Positions 8,660 to 16,299 of a stretch of 64,000 bases of DNA are shown here, one piece after another. The stretch's first letter is position 1; each line of letters begins with the position of its first letter. The notes beneath the pieces are model-generated. The model searched no databases and was not told the DNA's origin. It was given only the letters and a program-made list of their open reading frames with translations. This DNA is from JANQOH01 sp965201115. Lineage in GTDB: Bacteria; Pseudomonadota; Alphaproteobacteria; UBA7887. The stretch lies in NCBI GenBank assembly GCA_965201115.1, contig OZ241745.1, positions 2,604,001 through 2,668,000 on the forward strand, given 5' to 3'. The translations under genes were made by a program, and so were the position numbers.

Positions 8660-9052
8660 CTAGCTGGAGACCGAGCCGAGGCTTCCGGCGCTGCTGGCGG
8701 TGCCCCAGCACGAAGGTATGCTGCTCGCGCAGCCGACGCTTCCGACGCTGCTGGCGGAACTCGCGCCGCCGCCCGACACCGCCGCGAGCATGTCGTCGGA
8801 CAGCTCCGCGTTGGGGTCGGGCGGGAAGGCGATCCACGTGGTGTCATCGGTGTTCGAGACGACGCGAAACTCGACGTTTTCGGGAGCGGGCGCTCCCATT
8901 TCGACGAGCGCCGCGCGCGGATCCGTTTCGAGGCGCCGGCGGAGTTGCGGGTCGATGGCGAGCCGCGCGCCGGCGCGGAGGATTCCGCGTGCGAACTCGA
9001 GCGGTTCTTGTCGTTCCCGCTCTTGCGGCTTGTGGAATTCGTGCGGTTTCAT
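8660..9052 (-). CDS. Putative RiPP precursor peptide A (NHLP-type leader)
   Basis: A 130-residue precursor and the first gene of the four-gene run. A GGGAGA sits before the ATG at 9052. Leader landmarks: LRRRLETDPRAALVEMGAPA (about 38-57), FRVVSNTDDTTWIAFPPDPN (about 62-81), then LSDDMLAAVSGG. The 35-residue core begins GASSASSVGSVGCASSIPSC and contains two Cys, a Trp and 16 Ser. NHLP leaders belong to ribosomally made, post-translationally modified peptides such as proteusins and azole-containing bacteriocins. The core does not match a class I can name. A run of ten G (9109-9118) lies 56 bases upstream. Confidence 0.85.
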   Translation of the reverse strand: MKPHEFHKPQERERQEPLEFARGILRAGARLAIDPQLRRRLETDPRAALVEMGAPAPENVEFRVVSNTDDTTWIAFPPDPNAELSDDMLAAVSGGGASSASSVGSVGCASSIPSCWGTASSAGSLGSVSS

Positions 9053-9418
9053 GGTATTGTCTCCCGCGATGGGGTTGCCCTGTTACGGGGGTAGGGCAAC
9101 GTTGCCACGGGGGGGGGGAGGGGGCTGGAGTCAAGCTCCGTACGCACGCAAACCGGAAAAAATTTCGCGGCGGCGGATTGGTGCAATTCGCTTCGAAATT
9201 GCCCGCGCCGCGGCCTTTTCGCGCGGGGCGCAGCGACCGCGCCCTCCTCTACCGGGCCGCGTTTTCCGCTCGGCGGCTATCGGTACGGCCGGTACGGTAG
9301 AGCCGGGCGGACAGGCGGCGGAGCGCGGCGCATACAGGCTGCCATCGACGACTGCGCGCGAGTCCGCCGTTCGACGCCGCCCCGTCGGCATCCTGAGCCG
9401 GACGCGCCGGCCCCCGGT
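9053..9418. other. Gene-free interval upstream of the RiPP precursor run
   Basis: No supported gene. It should hold the promoter of the precursor run on the minus strand. Visible features are the poly-G tract at 9109-9118, a short A/T-rich patch near 9160 (GGAAAAAATTTCGC), and a partly palindromic CGGTACGGCCGGTACGG near 9280-9297. I could not assign a clear -35/-10 pair. Confidence 0.6.
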
Positions 9419-10018
9419 TCAAGCGCCGTCCGGCCCGCCCGCCGCCGCTTCCCGCGCCGCGCGAACAAGCGCCGCCGCCGCCGCGTCGAGCGCCGCGCGA
9501 TGTTCCGGCGCCTTCAATCCGCCCGCCTCGTCGAACGCGCCGCCCGCGCGCCCCAGGCCGAACTGCTCCTCGACCACGCTCACGCCGAGATTCGTCAGCA
9601 ACTGGCGCGTGAGCGCGAGCGAACGCGCCGCGCCGCGCCCGCCGGGCGAAGCGCCGACCAGCCCCGCAACCAGACCCGCACAGGCCGCCGCGGGCTTCTC
9701 GCCGGCCTCCGCCCGCGACCCCCAGTCGAGCGCGTTTTTCAGCAGGGGCGTATAGCCGCCATTGTATTCCGGCGTCGCGACGAGCAGCGCGTCATGGGCG
9801 CGCAACAGCGCCTTGAACCGCCTGGCGCCGGCGGGAAGCCCCTGTTCGCGCTCCATGTCGCCGTTGTAGAACGGCAGATCGAGGCTCGCGAGATCAAGCG
9901 CGGTCACGGTGGCGCCGCGCGCCTCGAGCCGCGCCGCCGCCGCGCGCAGCAGCGCCCCGTTGAACGATTCGCGCCGCGCGCTGCCCGCGAAGGCGAGGAT
10001 TCTCGGCGCGCCCGCCAT
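9419..10018 (-). CDS. NADPH-dependent FMN reductase family protein
   Basis: A 199-residue flavodoxin-fold protein of the usual length. Residues 7-20 (ILAFAGSARRESFN) form the FMN phosphate-binding loop with the GSxRxxSxN pattern, and TPEYNGGYTPLLKNALDW (about 81-98) is the second flavin/dimer motif. Members reduce FMN, quinones, azo dyes or chromate with NAD(P)H in the cytoplasm. SD-like GAGGGGG precedes the ATG. It lies 29 bases downstream of tRNA-Arg on the same strand and may be co-transcribed with it. Confidence 0.92.
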   Translation of the reverse strand: MAGAPRILAFAGSARRESFNGALLRAAAARLEARGATVTALDLASLDLPFYNGDMEREQGLPAGARRFKALLRAHDALLVATPEYNGGYTPLLKNALDWGSRAEAGEKPAAACAGLVAGLVGASPGGRGAARSLALTRQLLTNLGVSVVEEQFGLGRAGGAFDEAGGLKAPEHRAALDAAAAALVRAAREAAAGGPDGA

Positions 10019-10047
10019 GATCGCCCCCTCGTTGCCGCCGCCGCGCG

Positions 10048-10124
10048 TGGCGCGCCCGGGAAGATTCGAACTCCCGACCCCCAGGTTCGTAGCCTGGTGC
10101 TCTGTCCAGCTGAGCTACGGGCGC
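10048..10124 (-). tRNA. tRNA-Arg (anticodon ACG)
   Basis: The minus strand folds into a complete 77-nt cloverleaf. The acceptor stem GCGCCCG pairs with CGGGCGC and the 3' CCA is encoded. The D arm is GCTC/GAGC, the anticodon stem CCAGG/CCTGG encloses loop CTACGAA (anticodon ACG, read as ICG after A34 deamination), and the T arm is GGGAG-TTCGAAT-CTTCC. It decodes CGU, CGC and CGA. Confidence 0.98.
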
Positions 10125-10246
10125 ATGCCGACGCGGCGCCGGCCCCGCGCGGCCGTCCGACGCCCCCCGCATATACGCCCTCGCCCCCCGCCCCGCAACC
10201 CCCAAACGCGATTCTCGGGGCCACTGACGTCTATCGCCCGCGTCTT

Positions 10247-10897
10247 TCACCCAGCGTCTTCGCTCGCGAGAACAGTGCGGAACGTCAAGGACACCCGCCG
10301 TTCGCGCAGCCGCCGTACGCCCCCATCCCGCTCTCCCTCCCGTCGCGCAATGCCGTGCTGCCACCGGTTGCGCGCCTCCCCGGCTAACACCAGCGCCGAA
10401 CCGGGATTGAGCAGTATGGACTCGCGCTTTCCTCTGCCCGCCCCGACCCGGCGCAGATCCATCTCCCACGCATCGCCGAGCGAAACCATCGCCACGGCGG
10501 GACCGAAGCAATGCCGATCCACATGCATGGCGATGCCCTGCCCCGGCAGATACTCGTTCACTATGGCCTGATCGGGTTCGCGGTCGAACGCCCCCGTCTC
10601 GTTGAACAACCGCTGCCCAATCGCTCGCAACCACCCCGGCAACGGCCCGATACGCATATCTGCCCCTACCCCGCGCGCCCGGTAGTCGTACCGCCAACCG
10701 TAGTGCTGTACACGCCGCTCAAGATCGTCGCGCCACGGCAAATTGTCGATGTACCGCACCGTGGCGGCCTGTTCGGCGTCGGTCAGGAAACACGGAATGT
10801 ATTGCAGGCCGGGTATGTTGGGCGCCGGCGCCGGCCAGAGTCCGCCTGCGGGGCCGGTTCGGGCGCCACCGACGTCGGGTGTCGTACGATTGGTCAT
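10247..10897 (-). CDS. AlkB-like 2-oxoglutarate/Fe(II) dioxygenase
   Basis: A 216-residue AlkB-family protein read from the ATG at 10897. Iron ligands are H125 and D127 (HVDRH) and H181 (WQHGI); 2-oxoglutarate contacts are the arginines in RVSLTFR (201-207), the RxNxTFR-type motif with Ser for Asn. Family members oxidatively remove methyl groups from nucleic acid bases or modify tRNA. The start lies 2 bases after the stop of the methyltransferase gene, whose end (AAGGTGTAG) supplies the SD, so the two are translationally linked. This pairing recalls the domain partnership in eukaryotic ALKBH8, but equivalence is not shown. Base composition is closer to the genome average than that of its partner. 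Confidence 0.87.
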   Translation of the reverse strand: MTNRTTPDVGGARTGPAGGLWPAPAPNIPGLQYIPCFLTDAEQAATVRYIDNLPWRDDLERRVQHYGWRYDYRARGVGADMRIGPLPGWLRAIGQRLFNETGAFDREPDQAIVNEYLPGQGIAMHVDRHCFGPAVAMVSLGDAWEMDLRRVGAGRGKRESILLNPGSALVLAGEARNRWQHGIARREGERDGGVRRLRERRVSLTFRTVLASEDAG

Positions 10898-10899
10898 GC

Positions 10900-11649
10900 C
10901 TACACCTTGGCCCGGATTTCGCCGTACATTCCAGATTCGCCAGCGTGAAAATGCATGTCGATCGCGAAGCCGCGCCGATCGATAGCCGTTTTCAAGTCGC
11001 GACATGCTGCCTTGAATCTGGCGTCCTGGTCTCCGGAGTATGCATCCGATGCGATAATTATGCACTTCGCCGATTCGGCGACTGTGGCAATAATGCACGC
11101 GAAAGTGTCCCGTGCTGTTTTATTATCACGAGTTTGTATAAGTACATGGCCGAACGTGACTATAACAAGACCGGAAGATAACGATGCTTGCTTACTCGCA
11201 GCGATAACTTTCTCGATATCATGATAACACTTATACTTCTCTTCTACGTTGAGTCTCTTCCATATCTTGAGCGCGAGCTCGACCATGTTCGGCGCGTGGT
11301 CGTATCCATTGAAGATGGCATCCGCAACTGCATGGCGATGAAAATAATCTCTGACAACCCAAGTAAATAATCCGGGCCCACACCCCAAATCCAAGTGATA
11401 TACAGATTCGCCGACAGAGCGGCCTGTCATTACCTGTTCGAATAACTTGTAATATCTATCATAGCGATAGTGTGCATTTGATCCTTTATGACCCACCATG
11501 TAATACACGGCATACTTCACGCATTCAACCATCGTCGCATCGTTGCGAATCACACATTCTGCTCGCATTTCTTTATCGGGATCGTAATTTCCGGCCAGAT
11601 CACGAAGTATCTGCCGGTATTGATGCTTGATGAGGCGGGCAGTCGGCAT
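10900..11649 (-). CDS. Class I SAM-dependent methyltransferase, low-GC
   Basis: About 249 residues from the ATG at 11649; a TTG at 11658 is an alternative and neither has a good SD. Motif I is VYHLDLGCGPGLFTW near residue 85, followed by an acidic-loop pattern FNGYDHAPNMVELAL, which supports a Rossmann methyltransferase. Beyond that the substrate is not recognisable. Base use differs sharply from its surroundings: 11161-11220 is 42% GC, while 12181-12240 is 82%. This suggests horizontal acquisition. It is followed at 2 bases by the AlkB-like gene. Confidence 0.75.
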   Translation of the reverse strand: MPTARLIKHQYRQILRDLAGNYDPDKEMRAECVIRNDATMVECVKYAVYYMVGHKGSNAHYRYDRYYKLFEQVMTGRSVGESVYHLDLGCGPGLFTWVVRDYFHRHAVADAIFNGYDHAPNMVELALKIWKRLNVEEKYKCYHDIEKVIAASKQASLSSGLVIVTFGHVLIQTRDNKTARDTFACIIATVAESAKCIIIASDAYSGDQDARFKAACRDLKTAIDRRGFAIDMHFHAGESGMYGEIRAKV

Positions 11650-11703
11650 GACAAACAACGTTTGGATAGTTGGTTTCCCCAGTACTATAGCGACAGGCCG
11701 CCC

Positions 11704-12267
11704 TCAACCGCCGCCGCAGCGGATAAAGAACAGCGCCCACGGCCACATGCCCTGTTCTTCCATGGTGGCGGGGCGGGCGCCGGGCGGGTCGAAGACCAGC
11801 CACAGGGGGCCGCGGTCGCCGAGGCCGAAGGGGCGGCCGTCCATCGCGGTCGCCAGTATCCAGTCGCGCGAATCGCGGTCGGCCTCCGAAATATCGGAAC
11901 CGAAGCCGTCGAGCGCGAGCGTGGTCAGCGGGCCGCGGCAGCCGACCGCGCCGAGCACATCGGACAGGCGCGGGCCGGAAAACACGCGGGGCCCATTGCC
12001 GAGATCGATCTCCGCCTCGCGCGCGCCGAAGCCCGCCAGCATCGCGCGGTCGAACGCGAACGCCTTGTCGAACGCGCGCTCGTGGTATTCGAGAAAGGCG
12101 TCGCGCCCGGCGTCGAACGGCGGGCGGTTGGTCTTTCCGATGTCGCCGGCCACCGTCAGCACGACCGGGCCGGCGGGGCCTTCCGCCTCAAGAGCGGCGG
12201 CGGCGGCGGCAAGCGGGGCAAGCGCCGCCGCCGCCGAGGCGGCGAGGGCGAAAAGAACGGCTTTCAT
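11704..12267 (-). CDS. Periplasmic molybdopterin-binding oxidoreductase-like protein
   Basis: A 187-residue secreted protein; start at the ATG at 12267, with GGAGGAAACG just upstream. Residues 1-24 form a Sec signal. The mature part has the small sulfite-oxidase-like domain pattern: VVLTVAGDIGKTNRPPF (about 34-50), FSGPRLSDVLGAVG (about 94-107) and the C-terminal GPLWLVFDPP region. Stand-alone proteins of this kind often lack a bound cofactor and their role is unsettled. It lies 25 bases after the DUF6524-type membrane gene, probably in one operon. Confidence 0.72.
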   Translation of the reverse strand: MKAVLFALAASAAAALAPLAAAAAALEAEGPAGPVVLTVAGDIGKTNRPPFDAGRDAFLEYHERAFDKAFAFDRAMLAGFGAREAEIDLGNGPRVFSGPRLSDVLGAVGCRGPLTTLALDGFGSDISEADRDSRDWILATAMDGRPFGLGDRGPLWLVFDPPGARPATMEEQGMWPWALFFIRCGGG

Positions 12268-12292
12268 GGGCGTTTCCTCCCGATTCGGCGCG

Positions 12293-12733
12293 CTAATCGT
12301 TGCCCGGATCGCCGACATCGTCGGTGTCGAGCTGGCCGGAAATGCGGCGGCGGATATGCGACCACGATATGCCCACCGCCAGCACGGTCGCGGCGACGAT
12401 CTCCGCCACCCAGGTCAGCGGCGTGAACTCCGCCAGATTGACGAGGCCGAGATCGGCGAGCAGCCAGACGATGGCGCCGAGAAACACCGCCACCAGCCCC
12501 GCGCCGATCGGGCCGATCGAACGCAGCGTCGCGCGCAGATAGATAATGTAGGCGATCAGCAGCCCGATCCCGACGACGACCGTCAGCGGCCCGACGCTCG
12601 CGTCCTCCGCCGTCAGCCCCTCGACCAGCCAGTGGTAATACGAATAACCCGTCGGGTTGAAGGTGCCGACCACCAGCGCCATCGCGACAAGCCAGCGAAT
12701 GGCGAAATTCCTTGCGGTAAAGACGCGGGCCAT
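12293..12733 (-). CDS. Four-helix membrane protein (DUF6524-like)
   Basis: A 146-residue inner-membrane protein. Hydrophobic segments fall at about 12-24, 46-64, 74-92 and 105-121. The N-terminal TARNFAIRWLVAMALVVGTF and NPTGYSYYHWLV (about 26-37) match what I recall of the DUF6524 family, which has no assigned function. GGGAGGGAG precedes the ATG. It is the first gene of a two-gene unit with the oxidoreductase-like gene. Confidence 0.75.
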   Translation of the reverse strand: MARVFTARNFAIRWLVAMALVVGTFNPTGYSYYHWLVEGLTAEDASVGPLTVVVGIGLLIAYIIYLRATLRSIGPIGAGLVAVFLGAIVWLLADLGLVNLAEFTPLTWVAEIVAATVLAVGISWSHIRRRISGQLDTDDVGDPGND

Positions 12734-12871
12734 GGCGCGCTCCCTCCCCGGCCCCGTGCCGCCGGAACGCGCCGTCTATAGCACGCCGCCCCGCCCCCGC
12801 GAAAGCCGCGCCGCGCCGGCGGCGTCGCATCGGCCCTTGCGCGCCGCCGCGATTCGGTCCAGACTCGCCGC

Positions 12872-13135
12872 ATGGACGCCGCCGACACAGCATCCGGGTT
12901 CGACACGCTGGCCATCATGCGCAAGCTCGAGGCCGCCGGGGTCGACCGCAAGCAGGCCGAAGCGCACACGGAAGCGTTGCTCGACAGCCGCGCCGGCCTC
13001 GCGACCAAGGCCGATATCGTGCGCCTTGAAGAGAAGATAGCGAATATGGTGACCAAGGGCGATTTCTACCGCGCCTTGTGCATTCAGACCGGCGTCATTC
13101 TCGCTGTAGTTGCCGGCCTCAAACTGTTCGGGTAG
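12872..13135 (+). CDS. Small coiled-coil protein with C-terminal membrane anchor (DUF1640/CCDC90-like)
   Basis: An 87-residue protein. It contains FDTLAIMRKLEAAGVDRKQA (about 10-29), a charged helix with LATKADIVRLEEKIANMV (about 47-64) and a C-terminal hydrophobic segment TGVILAVVAGLKLFG. This is the standard layout of the bacterial DUF1640 family, related to the coiled-coil regulators of the mitochondrial calcium uniporter. Its bacterial role is not established. Many such genes sit alone, as here. Confidence 0.82.
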   Translation: MDAADTASGFDTLAIMRKLEAAGVDRKQAEAHTEALLDSRAGLATKADIVRLEEKIANMVTKGDFYRALCIQTGVILAVVAGLKLFG

Positions 13136-13501
13136 CGCGCGCATTCACGCGTCGAACGCGCCCGCCCGCCGCCCATCGGCCCAAGAGAAACCCGATCTCG
13201 CGCCACGCGGGCGACGCGCAGGCGGAATTCGGCGAATATGCCGCCCTTGCCCGCCTCCCGCGCCTGCCGGCGGACGGCGCGCGCGCCAAGCGGCCGCCGC
13301 GGCTTCGCCGCGCCGGAAAACGGCGACGCGAAGCGCCCCGGCCGCGAGCGGCTTTCGCAGTGCTACACGAACGGCGCTGGCCCTCCGGCAGGCGCCTGCT
13401 CTACAGTAGCGTTGCGCATGCATTCGCGAACGGCGAACGACCTGCCGAATTGTCGCCATCTCACGGTATTCGCGGCCTCGAAACGAACCCGGTATCCCGA
13501 C
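13136..13501. other. Gap before the DNA methyltransferase gene
   Basis: No independent gene seen. The methyltransferase reading frame stays open back to 13238 with in-frame ATGs at 13238 and 13418, so part of this stretch could encode an N-terminal extension. The translation there is Arg/Pro-rich and unlike the conserved domain, so it is left out. Confidence 0.5.
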
Positions 13502-14452
13502 ATGCCATCCGAAATGCCCATTCGCCCGATCGACGGCGCGCCCGACCTGTTGGCGCGCGCCGCCGCTCCAGGCGCCGCGCGCGCCGGGCACGATCGCGGC
13601 GCGCGCACCGACGGGAAACGCTACCGCTTCTACTGCCAATCGTCGCTCGCGATGCCGCAATGCGCCGATTCGTCGATAGCGCTGACAGTCGCCTCGCCGC
13701 CCTACTGGAACGCCATCGACTACGATATCCACGCCGCGCGCGGGCGCGAGGCATGGTACCGCGAGCGCGAATACCGCGCCTTCGGCGCCACGTTCGAGGA
13801 ATATCTCGACAATGTCGCCTCCGTGTTCGGCGAGGCTCTGCGCGCTACCGTCGCGGGCGGGTTCTGCGCCATCGTTGTCGGCACCATTCTGCACCGCAGG
13901 CGCCACTACCCGGCGCCGATGCTTATCGTCGCGCGCCTGCTCGAACTGGGTTGGGAATTCCACCAGGATATTATCTGGAACAAGGTAACCGGCGGAGTAA
14001 AACGGGCCGGATCGTTTATTCAGCGCCCGAAGGCCGGCTATTACTACCCCAACATCATGACCGAGTACATCCTCATCTTCCGCAAGACCGGCGAGTTCCG
14101 AAGGGGCGCGGCGAAAGCGCTGGAAATAGACGATCTGTTCAAGCGCGATATTGCCAATAACGTGTGGCATATTGCGCCGATCCCGCCCAACGCCATCGGT
14201 CATCCGTGCCCGTTCCCCGAAGAACTGGTGCGCCGTCTGGTTGCGCTGTACTCCGAAGCCGGCGACGAGATTCTCGACCCGTTTCTGGGCAGCGGCCAAA
14301 CTGCCTTGGCGGCTACGCGACTGGGCCGAAAATGCGTGGGCTACGACATCGAGCCCGACTATATCGCCATGGCGGAAAGGCTCGTTTTGGCTCCCCCGGC
14401 GCCGCGCAAGCGCCACTTGGCGGCGCGCTTCGACCGGCTGCCGGCCCGATGA
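13502..14452 (+). CDS. Site-specific DNA methyltransferase (N4-cytosine or N6-adenine), beta-type motif order
   Basis: About 316 residues. The catalytic motif is SPPYWNAIDYD starting at residue 65; the cofactor motif DPFLGSGQTALAATR starts at residue 259, near the C-terminus. This IV-before-I order is the beta class, and SPPYW is common in m4C enzymes. EYILIFRKTGEF (about 183-194) is the motif VII/VIII region. The start is uncertain (ATG at 13502 or 13514; longer forms exist). Its stop overlaps the next gene by ATGA. That gene, probably the cognate restriction endonuclease, is broken by a MITE, so this methylase may now act alone. Confidence 0.85.
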   Translation: MPSEMPIRPIDGAPDLLARAAAPGAARAGHDRGARTDGKRYRFYCQSSLAMPQCADSSIALTVASPPYWNAIDYDIHAARGREAWYREREYRAFGATFEEYLDNVASVFGEALRATVAGGFCAIVVGTILHRRRHYPAPMLIVARLLELGWEFHQDIIWNKVTGGVKRAGSFIQRPKAGYYYPNIMTEYILIFRKTGEFRRGAAKALEIDDLFKRDIANNVWHIAPIPPNAIGHPCPFPEELVRRLVALYSEAGDEILDPFLGSGQTALAATRLGRKCVGYDIEPDYIAMAERLVLAPPAPRKRHLAARFDRLPAR

Positions 14453-15210
14453 CCGGCCGCGCCGCATCGCCAGCGAAGCGTTCCCGCACGCGCTACACAG
14501 CCGAGCGCCGGGCGTTCGACCGCTTGAAGGCGGATTGCCCGCACGACGCCAAGCGCGAATACGAGCTGGCGATTCGAACACTGCTGAAGCGCTATAATAC
14601 CAACGGCTGTCGATATTGACTCGTCTTAACTGCGGAAAAACGACCTTGATCGGCGTGAAAATGCGGGCGCATAAGGGTCGATATCAACAGCCGTTGGTAT
14701 AACACGACGATATACGAAAACCGGTTCGTTGTCGGCGGAGCTGTCGAGGCGTTTACGTGCGCGCTTCTCCGGTCGGCAGGGCTCGACTGCACGCTTTACG
14801 GCTCTCAGGCGCGCGGGGGCGACATACTGTTGCCGAACGATAGAAAGATATCGGTCAAGGGAACGTTTCGCGGCGTAACTGGCATAAGGCTGCTGAATCG
14901 AATGGGGGAAGGGGAGAGAAAATGGACGACGGCTACGCTGTTCGTTGTATCGGGTGTGGGCATTGCGTTCGGGGCGCCGGATACTGTAGAGGCCGCGCAC
15001 ATCGAGTCGGTCGGCGATGCGATTGTGCTTAAAAAGGATGGTCTGCAAAGGATCGTCGATAATCCGGAGAACGTGTTTGCGATGGATATAGACGATAAAC
15101 CGCCAACCGAAACGACGGGTTTGAGTCTGAAGGCCAGTACGGCGGTCGCTCGGCAGATTCTGTTGGATACGAGTTCCGCAGTTTTACGCCAAATGCTGAA
15201 GATCGATTAG
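14449..15210 (+). pseudogene. Probable type II restriction endonuclease gene, split by a MITE insertion
   Basis: The frame opens with the ATG at 14449 and stops at 14619 inside the MITE. If the 102-bp element plus one 3-bp target copy is removed, codons join perfectly (KRY-NTTIYENRFVVGG) and the frame runs to the TAG at 15210, giving 218 residues. The restored protein has ENRFVVGGAVEAFTCALL then GGDILLPNDRKISVKGTF, a D...xVK pattern compatible with a PD-(D/E)XK nuclease core. The ATGA overlap with a DNA methyltransferase supports a restriction partner. The 3' part has lower GC than its surroundings. The specific endonuclease family is not recognised. An internal ATG at 14830 could give a 126-residue fragment, but the core would lack its first conserved Glu and Asp. 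Confidence 0.8.
14598..14699. mobile_element. 102-bp MITE, copy 1 (inside the endonuclease gene)
   Basis: The ends are TACCAACGGCTGTCGATATT and its inverted near-match (AATATCGACAGCCGTTGGTA-like end reading GATATCAACAGCCGTTGGTA). The element is flanked by direct TAA repeats (14595-14597 and 14700-14702). Copy 2 at 61138 differs at one base only (T here, C there). It has no coding capacity for a transposase. A 3-bp TNA target duplication is what IS5-family (IS1031-type) transposases make, so mobilisation in trans by such an element is likely. Confidence 0.9.
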
Positions 15211-15347
15211 AGTTCTGCATCGCGGATAACGATGAGATCAAGACGGCAGGCAGGAATTGCGGCGGCGGCAATGCGCAAGGCCCGTATTGCCGTGCGCGCG
15301 AACGCCGGCGCGCGTCAAGCGGAACGCCGCCGCGGCCGGGGCCGGCG

Positions 15348-16241
15348 CTATTCCTCCGGCCGCGGGCGCGCGGCGAGGACTTCCGCGACGCCGAGCGCGG
15401 CGCCTTCGGCGATGGCGTCCGCGACGCCGCCCCATGCGCCGTCGAGGCTGCCCGGCTCCACCTGTCCGTTTTGAACGAATGCGCCGACTTCCCCGCCGTC
15501 CGGCGCAATCACCCGCCATGCGACGGCCACATGGTCCGCGCCGCCGCCGGGAGTCACCGCCACCGCGCCGATCAGGCGCAGGGTATCGGGGCCGGGCGGC
15601 GCGAGGGCGAAACCCGCCGCGAGAAGCGCGGCGCGCGCCGCGTCGGCGAGCGCCGCGGCGCCGCCGCCCGGCGCCCCCGCCACCGGATCGACCGCGAAAG
15701 CCGGGGGCGCGCCGCTCGCCGCCGGCGCGGGAGGCGGCCCGGGCGGGGCGGCGCCGCGAATCAGCGCGGCCAGGCGCGGCGCCGCTTCGTCGACCAACGC
15801 CGCGGCCAGCGCCGCATCGCCGCGCGCCCACGCCTCGCCGCCGCCCCGAACCCGCTGGTCCATCAGCCCGACAATCAGGCCGTCAGCATCGATCAGGCGC
15901 CAGGCGACGATTCGTCCGCCGTCTTCCCCGCGCCGCGTCGCCGCCTCAAGGATATAACTGGCGCGGTTCGCCGATAGCGCGCTGGCGCTGATGTCCAGGG
16001 CCAGCAGGCGCTCCGCCAGCGCCGGACGCAGCGCCGCGTCGAGCGCCGGAGGCGCATCGTCGATCCCGTTGACGAACACCACCAGTTTGTCGGCCAGCGC
16101 GAAATCGCCGGTGTCGATCAGCCGCGACGGGTCGCGCAGCCGATCGATCGCCGGCTCGAACACGAGCGGACGCGCCTCGCATGCGGCCAATGCCAGCCCG
16201 GCGGCGAAAAGCGCCGGCGCGCGTCCTATGAAAGCACGCAC
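15348..16241 (-). CDS. Putative lipoprotein of unknown function
   Basis: A 297-residue protein from a GTG at 16241. Residues 4-21 give a lipoprotein signal with lipobox LALAAC (Cys21). The body repeats a pattern: a segment on inhibitor or drug-like surface binding is not recognisable, but two halves end similarly (VAWRLIDADGLIVGLMDQRV near 110-129 and VAWRVIAPDGGEVGAFVQNG near 230-249), which suggests an internal duplication of a beta-rich unit. A Pro/Ala-rich linker (about 165-185) separates them. It lies 58 bases after pgeF on the same strand, at the end of the lgt-midA-pgeF run. The SD is poor, so the start is uncertain. Confidence 0.7.
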   Translation of the reverse strand: MRAFIGRAPALFAAGLALAACEARPLVFEPAIDRLRDPSRLIDTGDFALADKLVVFVNGIDDAPPALDAALRPALAERLLALDISASALSANRASYILEAATRRGEDGGRIVAWRLIDADGLIVGLMDQRVRGGGEAWARGDAALAAALVDEAAPRLAALIRGAAPPGPPPAPAASGAPPAFAVDPVAGAPGGGAAALADAARAALLAAGFALAPPGPDTLRLIGAVAVTPGGGADHVAVAWRVIAPDGGEVGAFVQNGQVEPGSLDGAWGGVADAIAEGAALGVAEVLAARPRPEE

Positions 16242-16299
16242 GACAGCAGAAGCGCCGCGGCGAGCGCAAACAGCATCAGCGTCAGATACGGCACGGCAT

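Noticed and set aside
14449..14619. A separate 56-codon gene after the DNA methyltransferase
   Set aside because: Its last codons and stop lie inside the MITE. Removing the element extends the frame to 15210, so it is the first part of a broken gene.
16226..16294. A 22-codon hydrophobic ORF (GTG start, ends LLLSCVLS) between pgeF and the lipoprotein gene
   Set aside because: It overlaps the start of the lipoprotein gene in another frame and has no SD; hydrophobic short frames are expected from GC-rich Ala/Leu codons.
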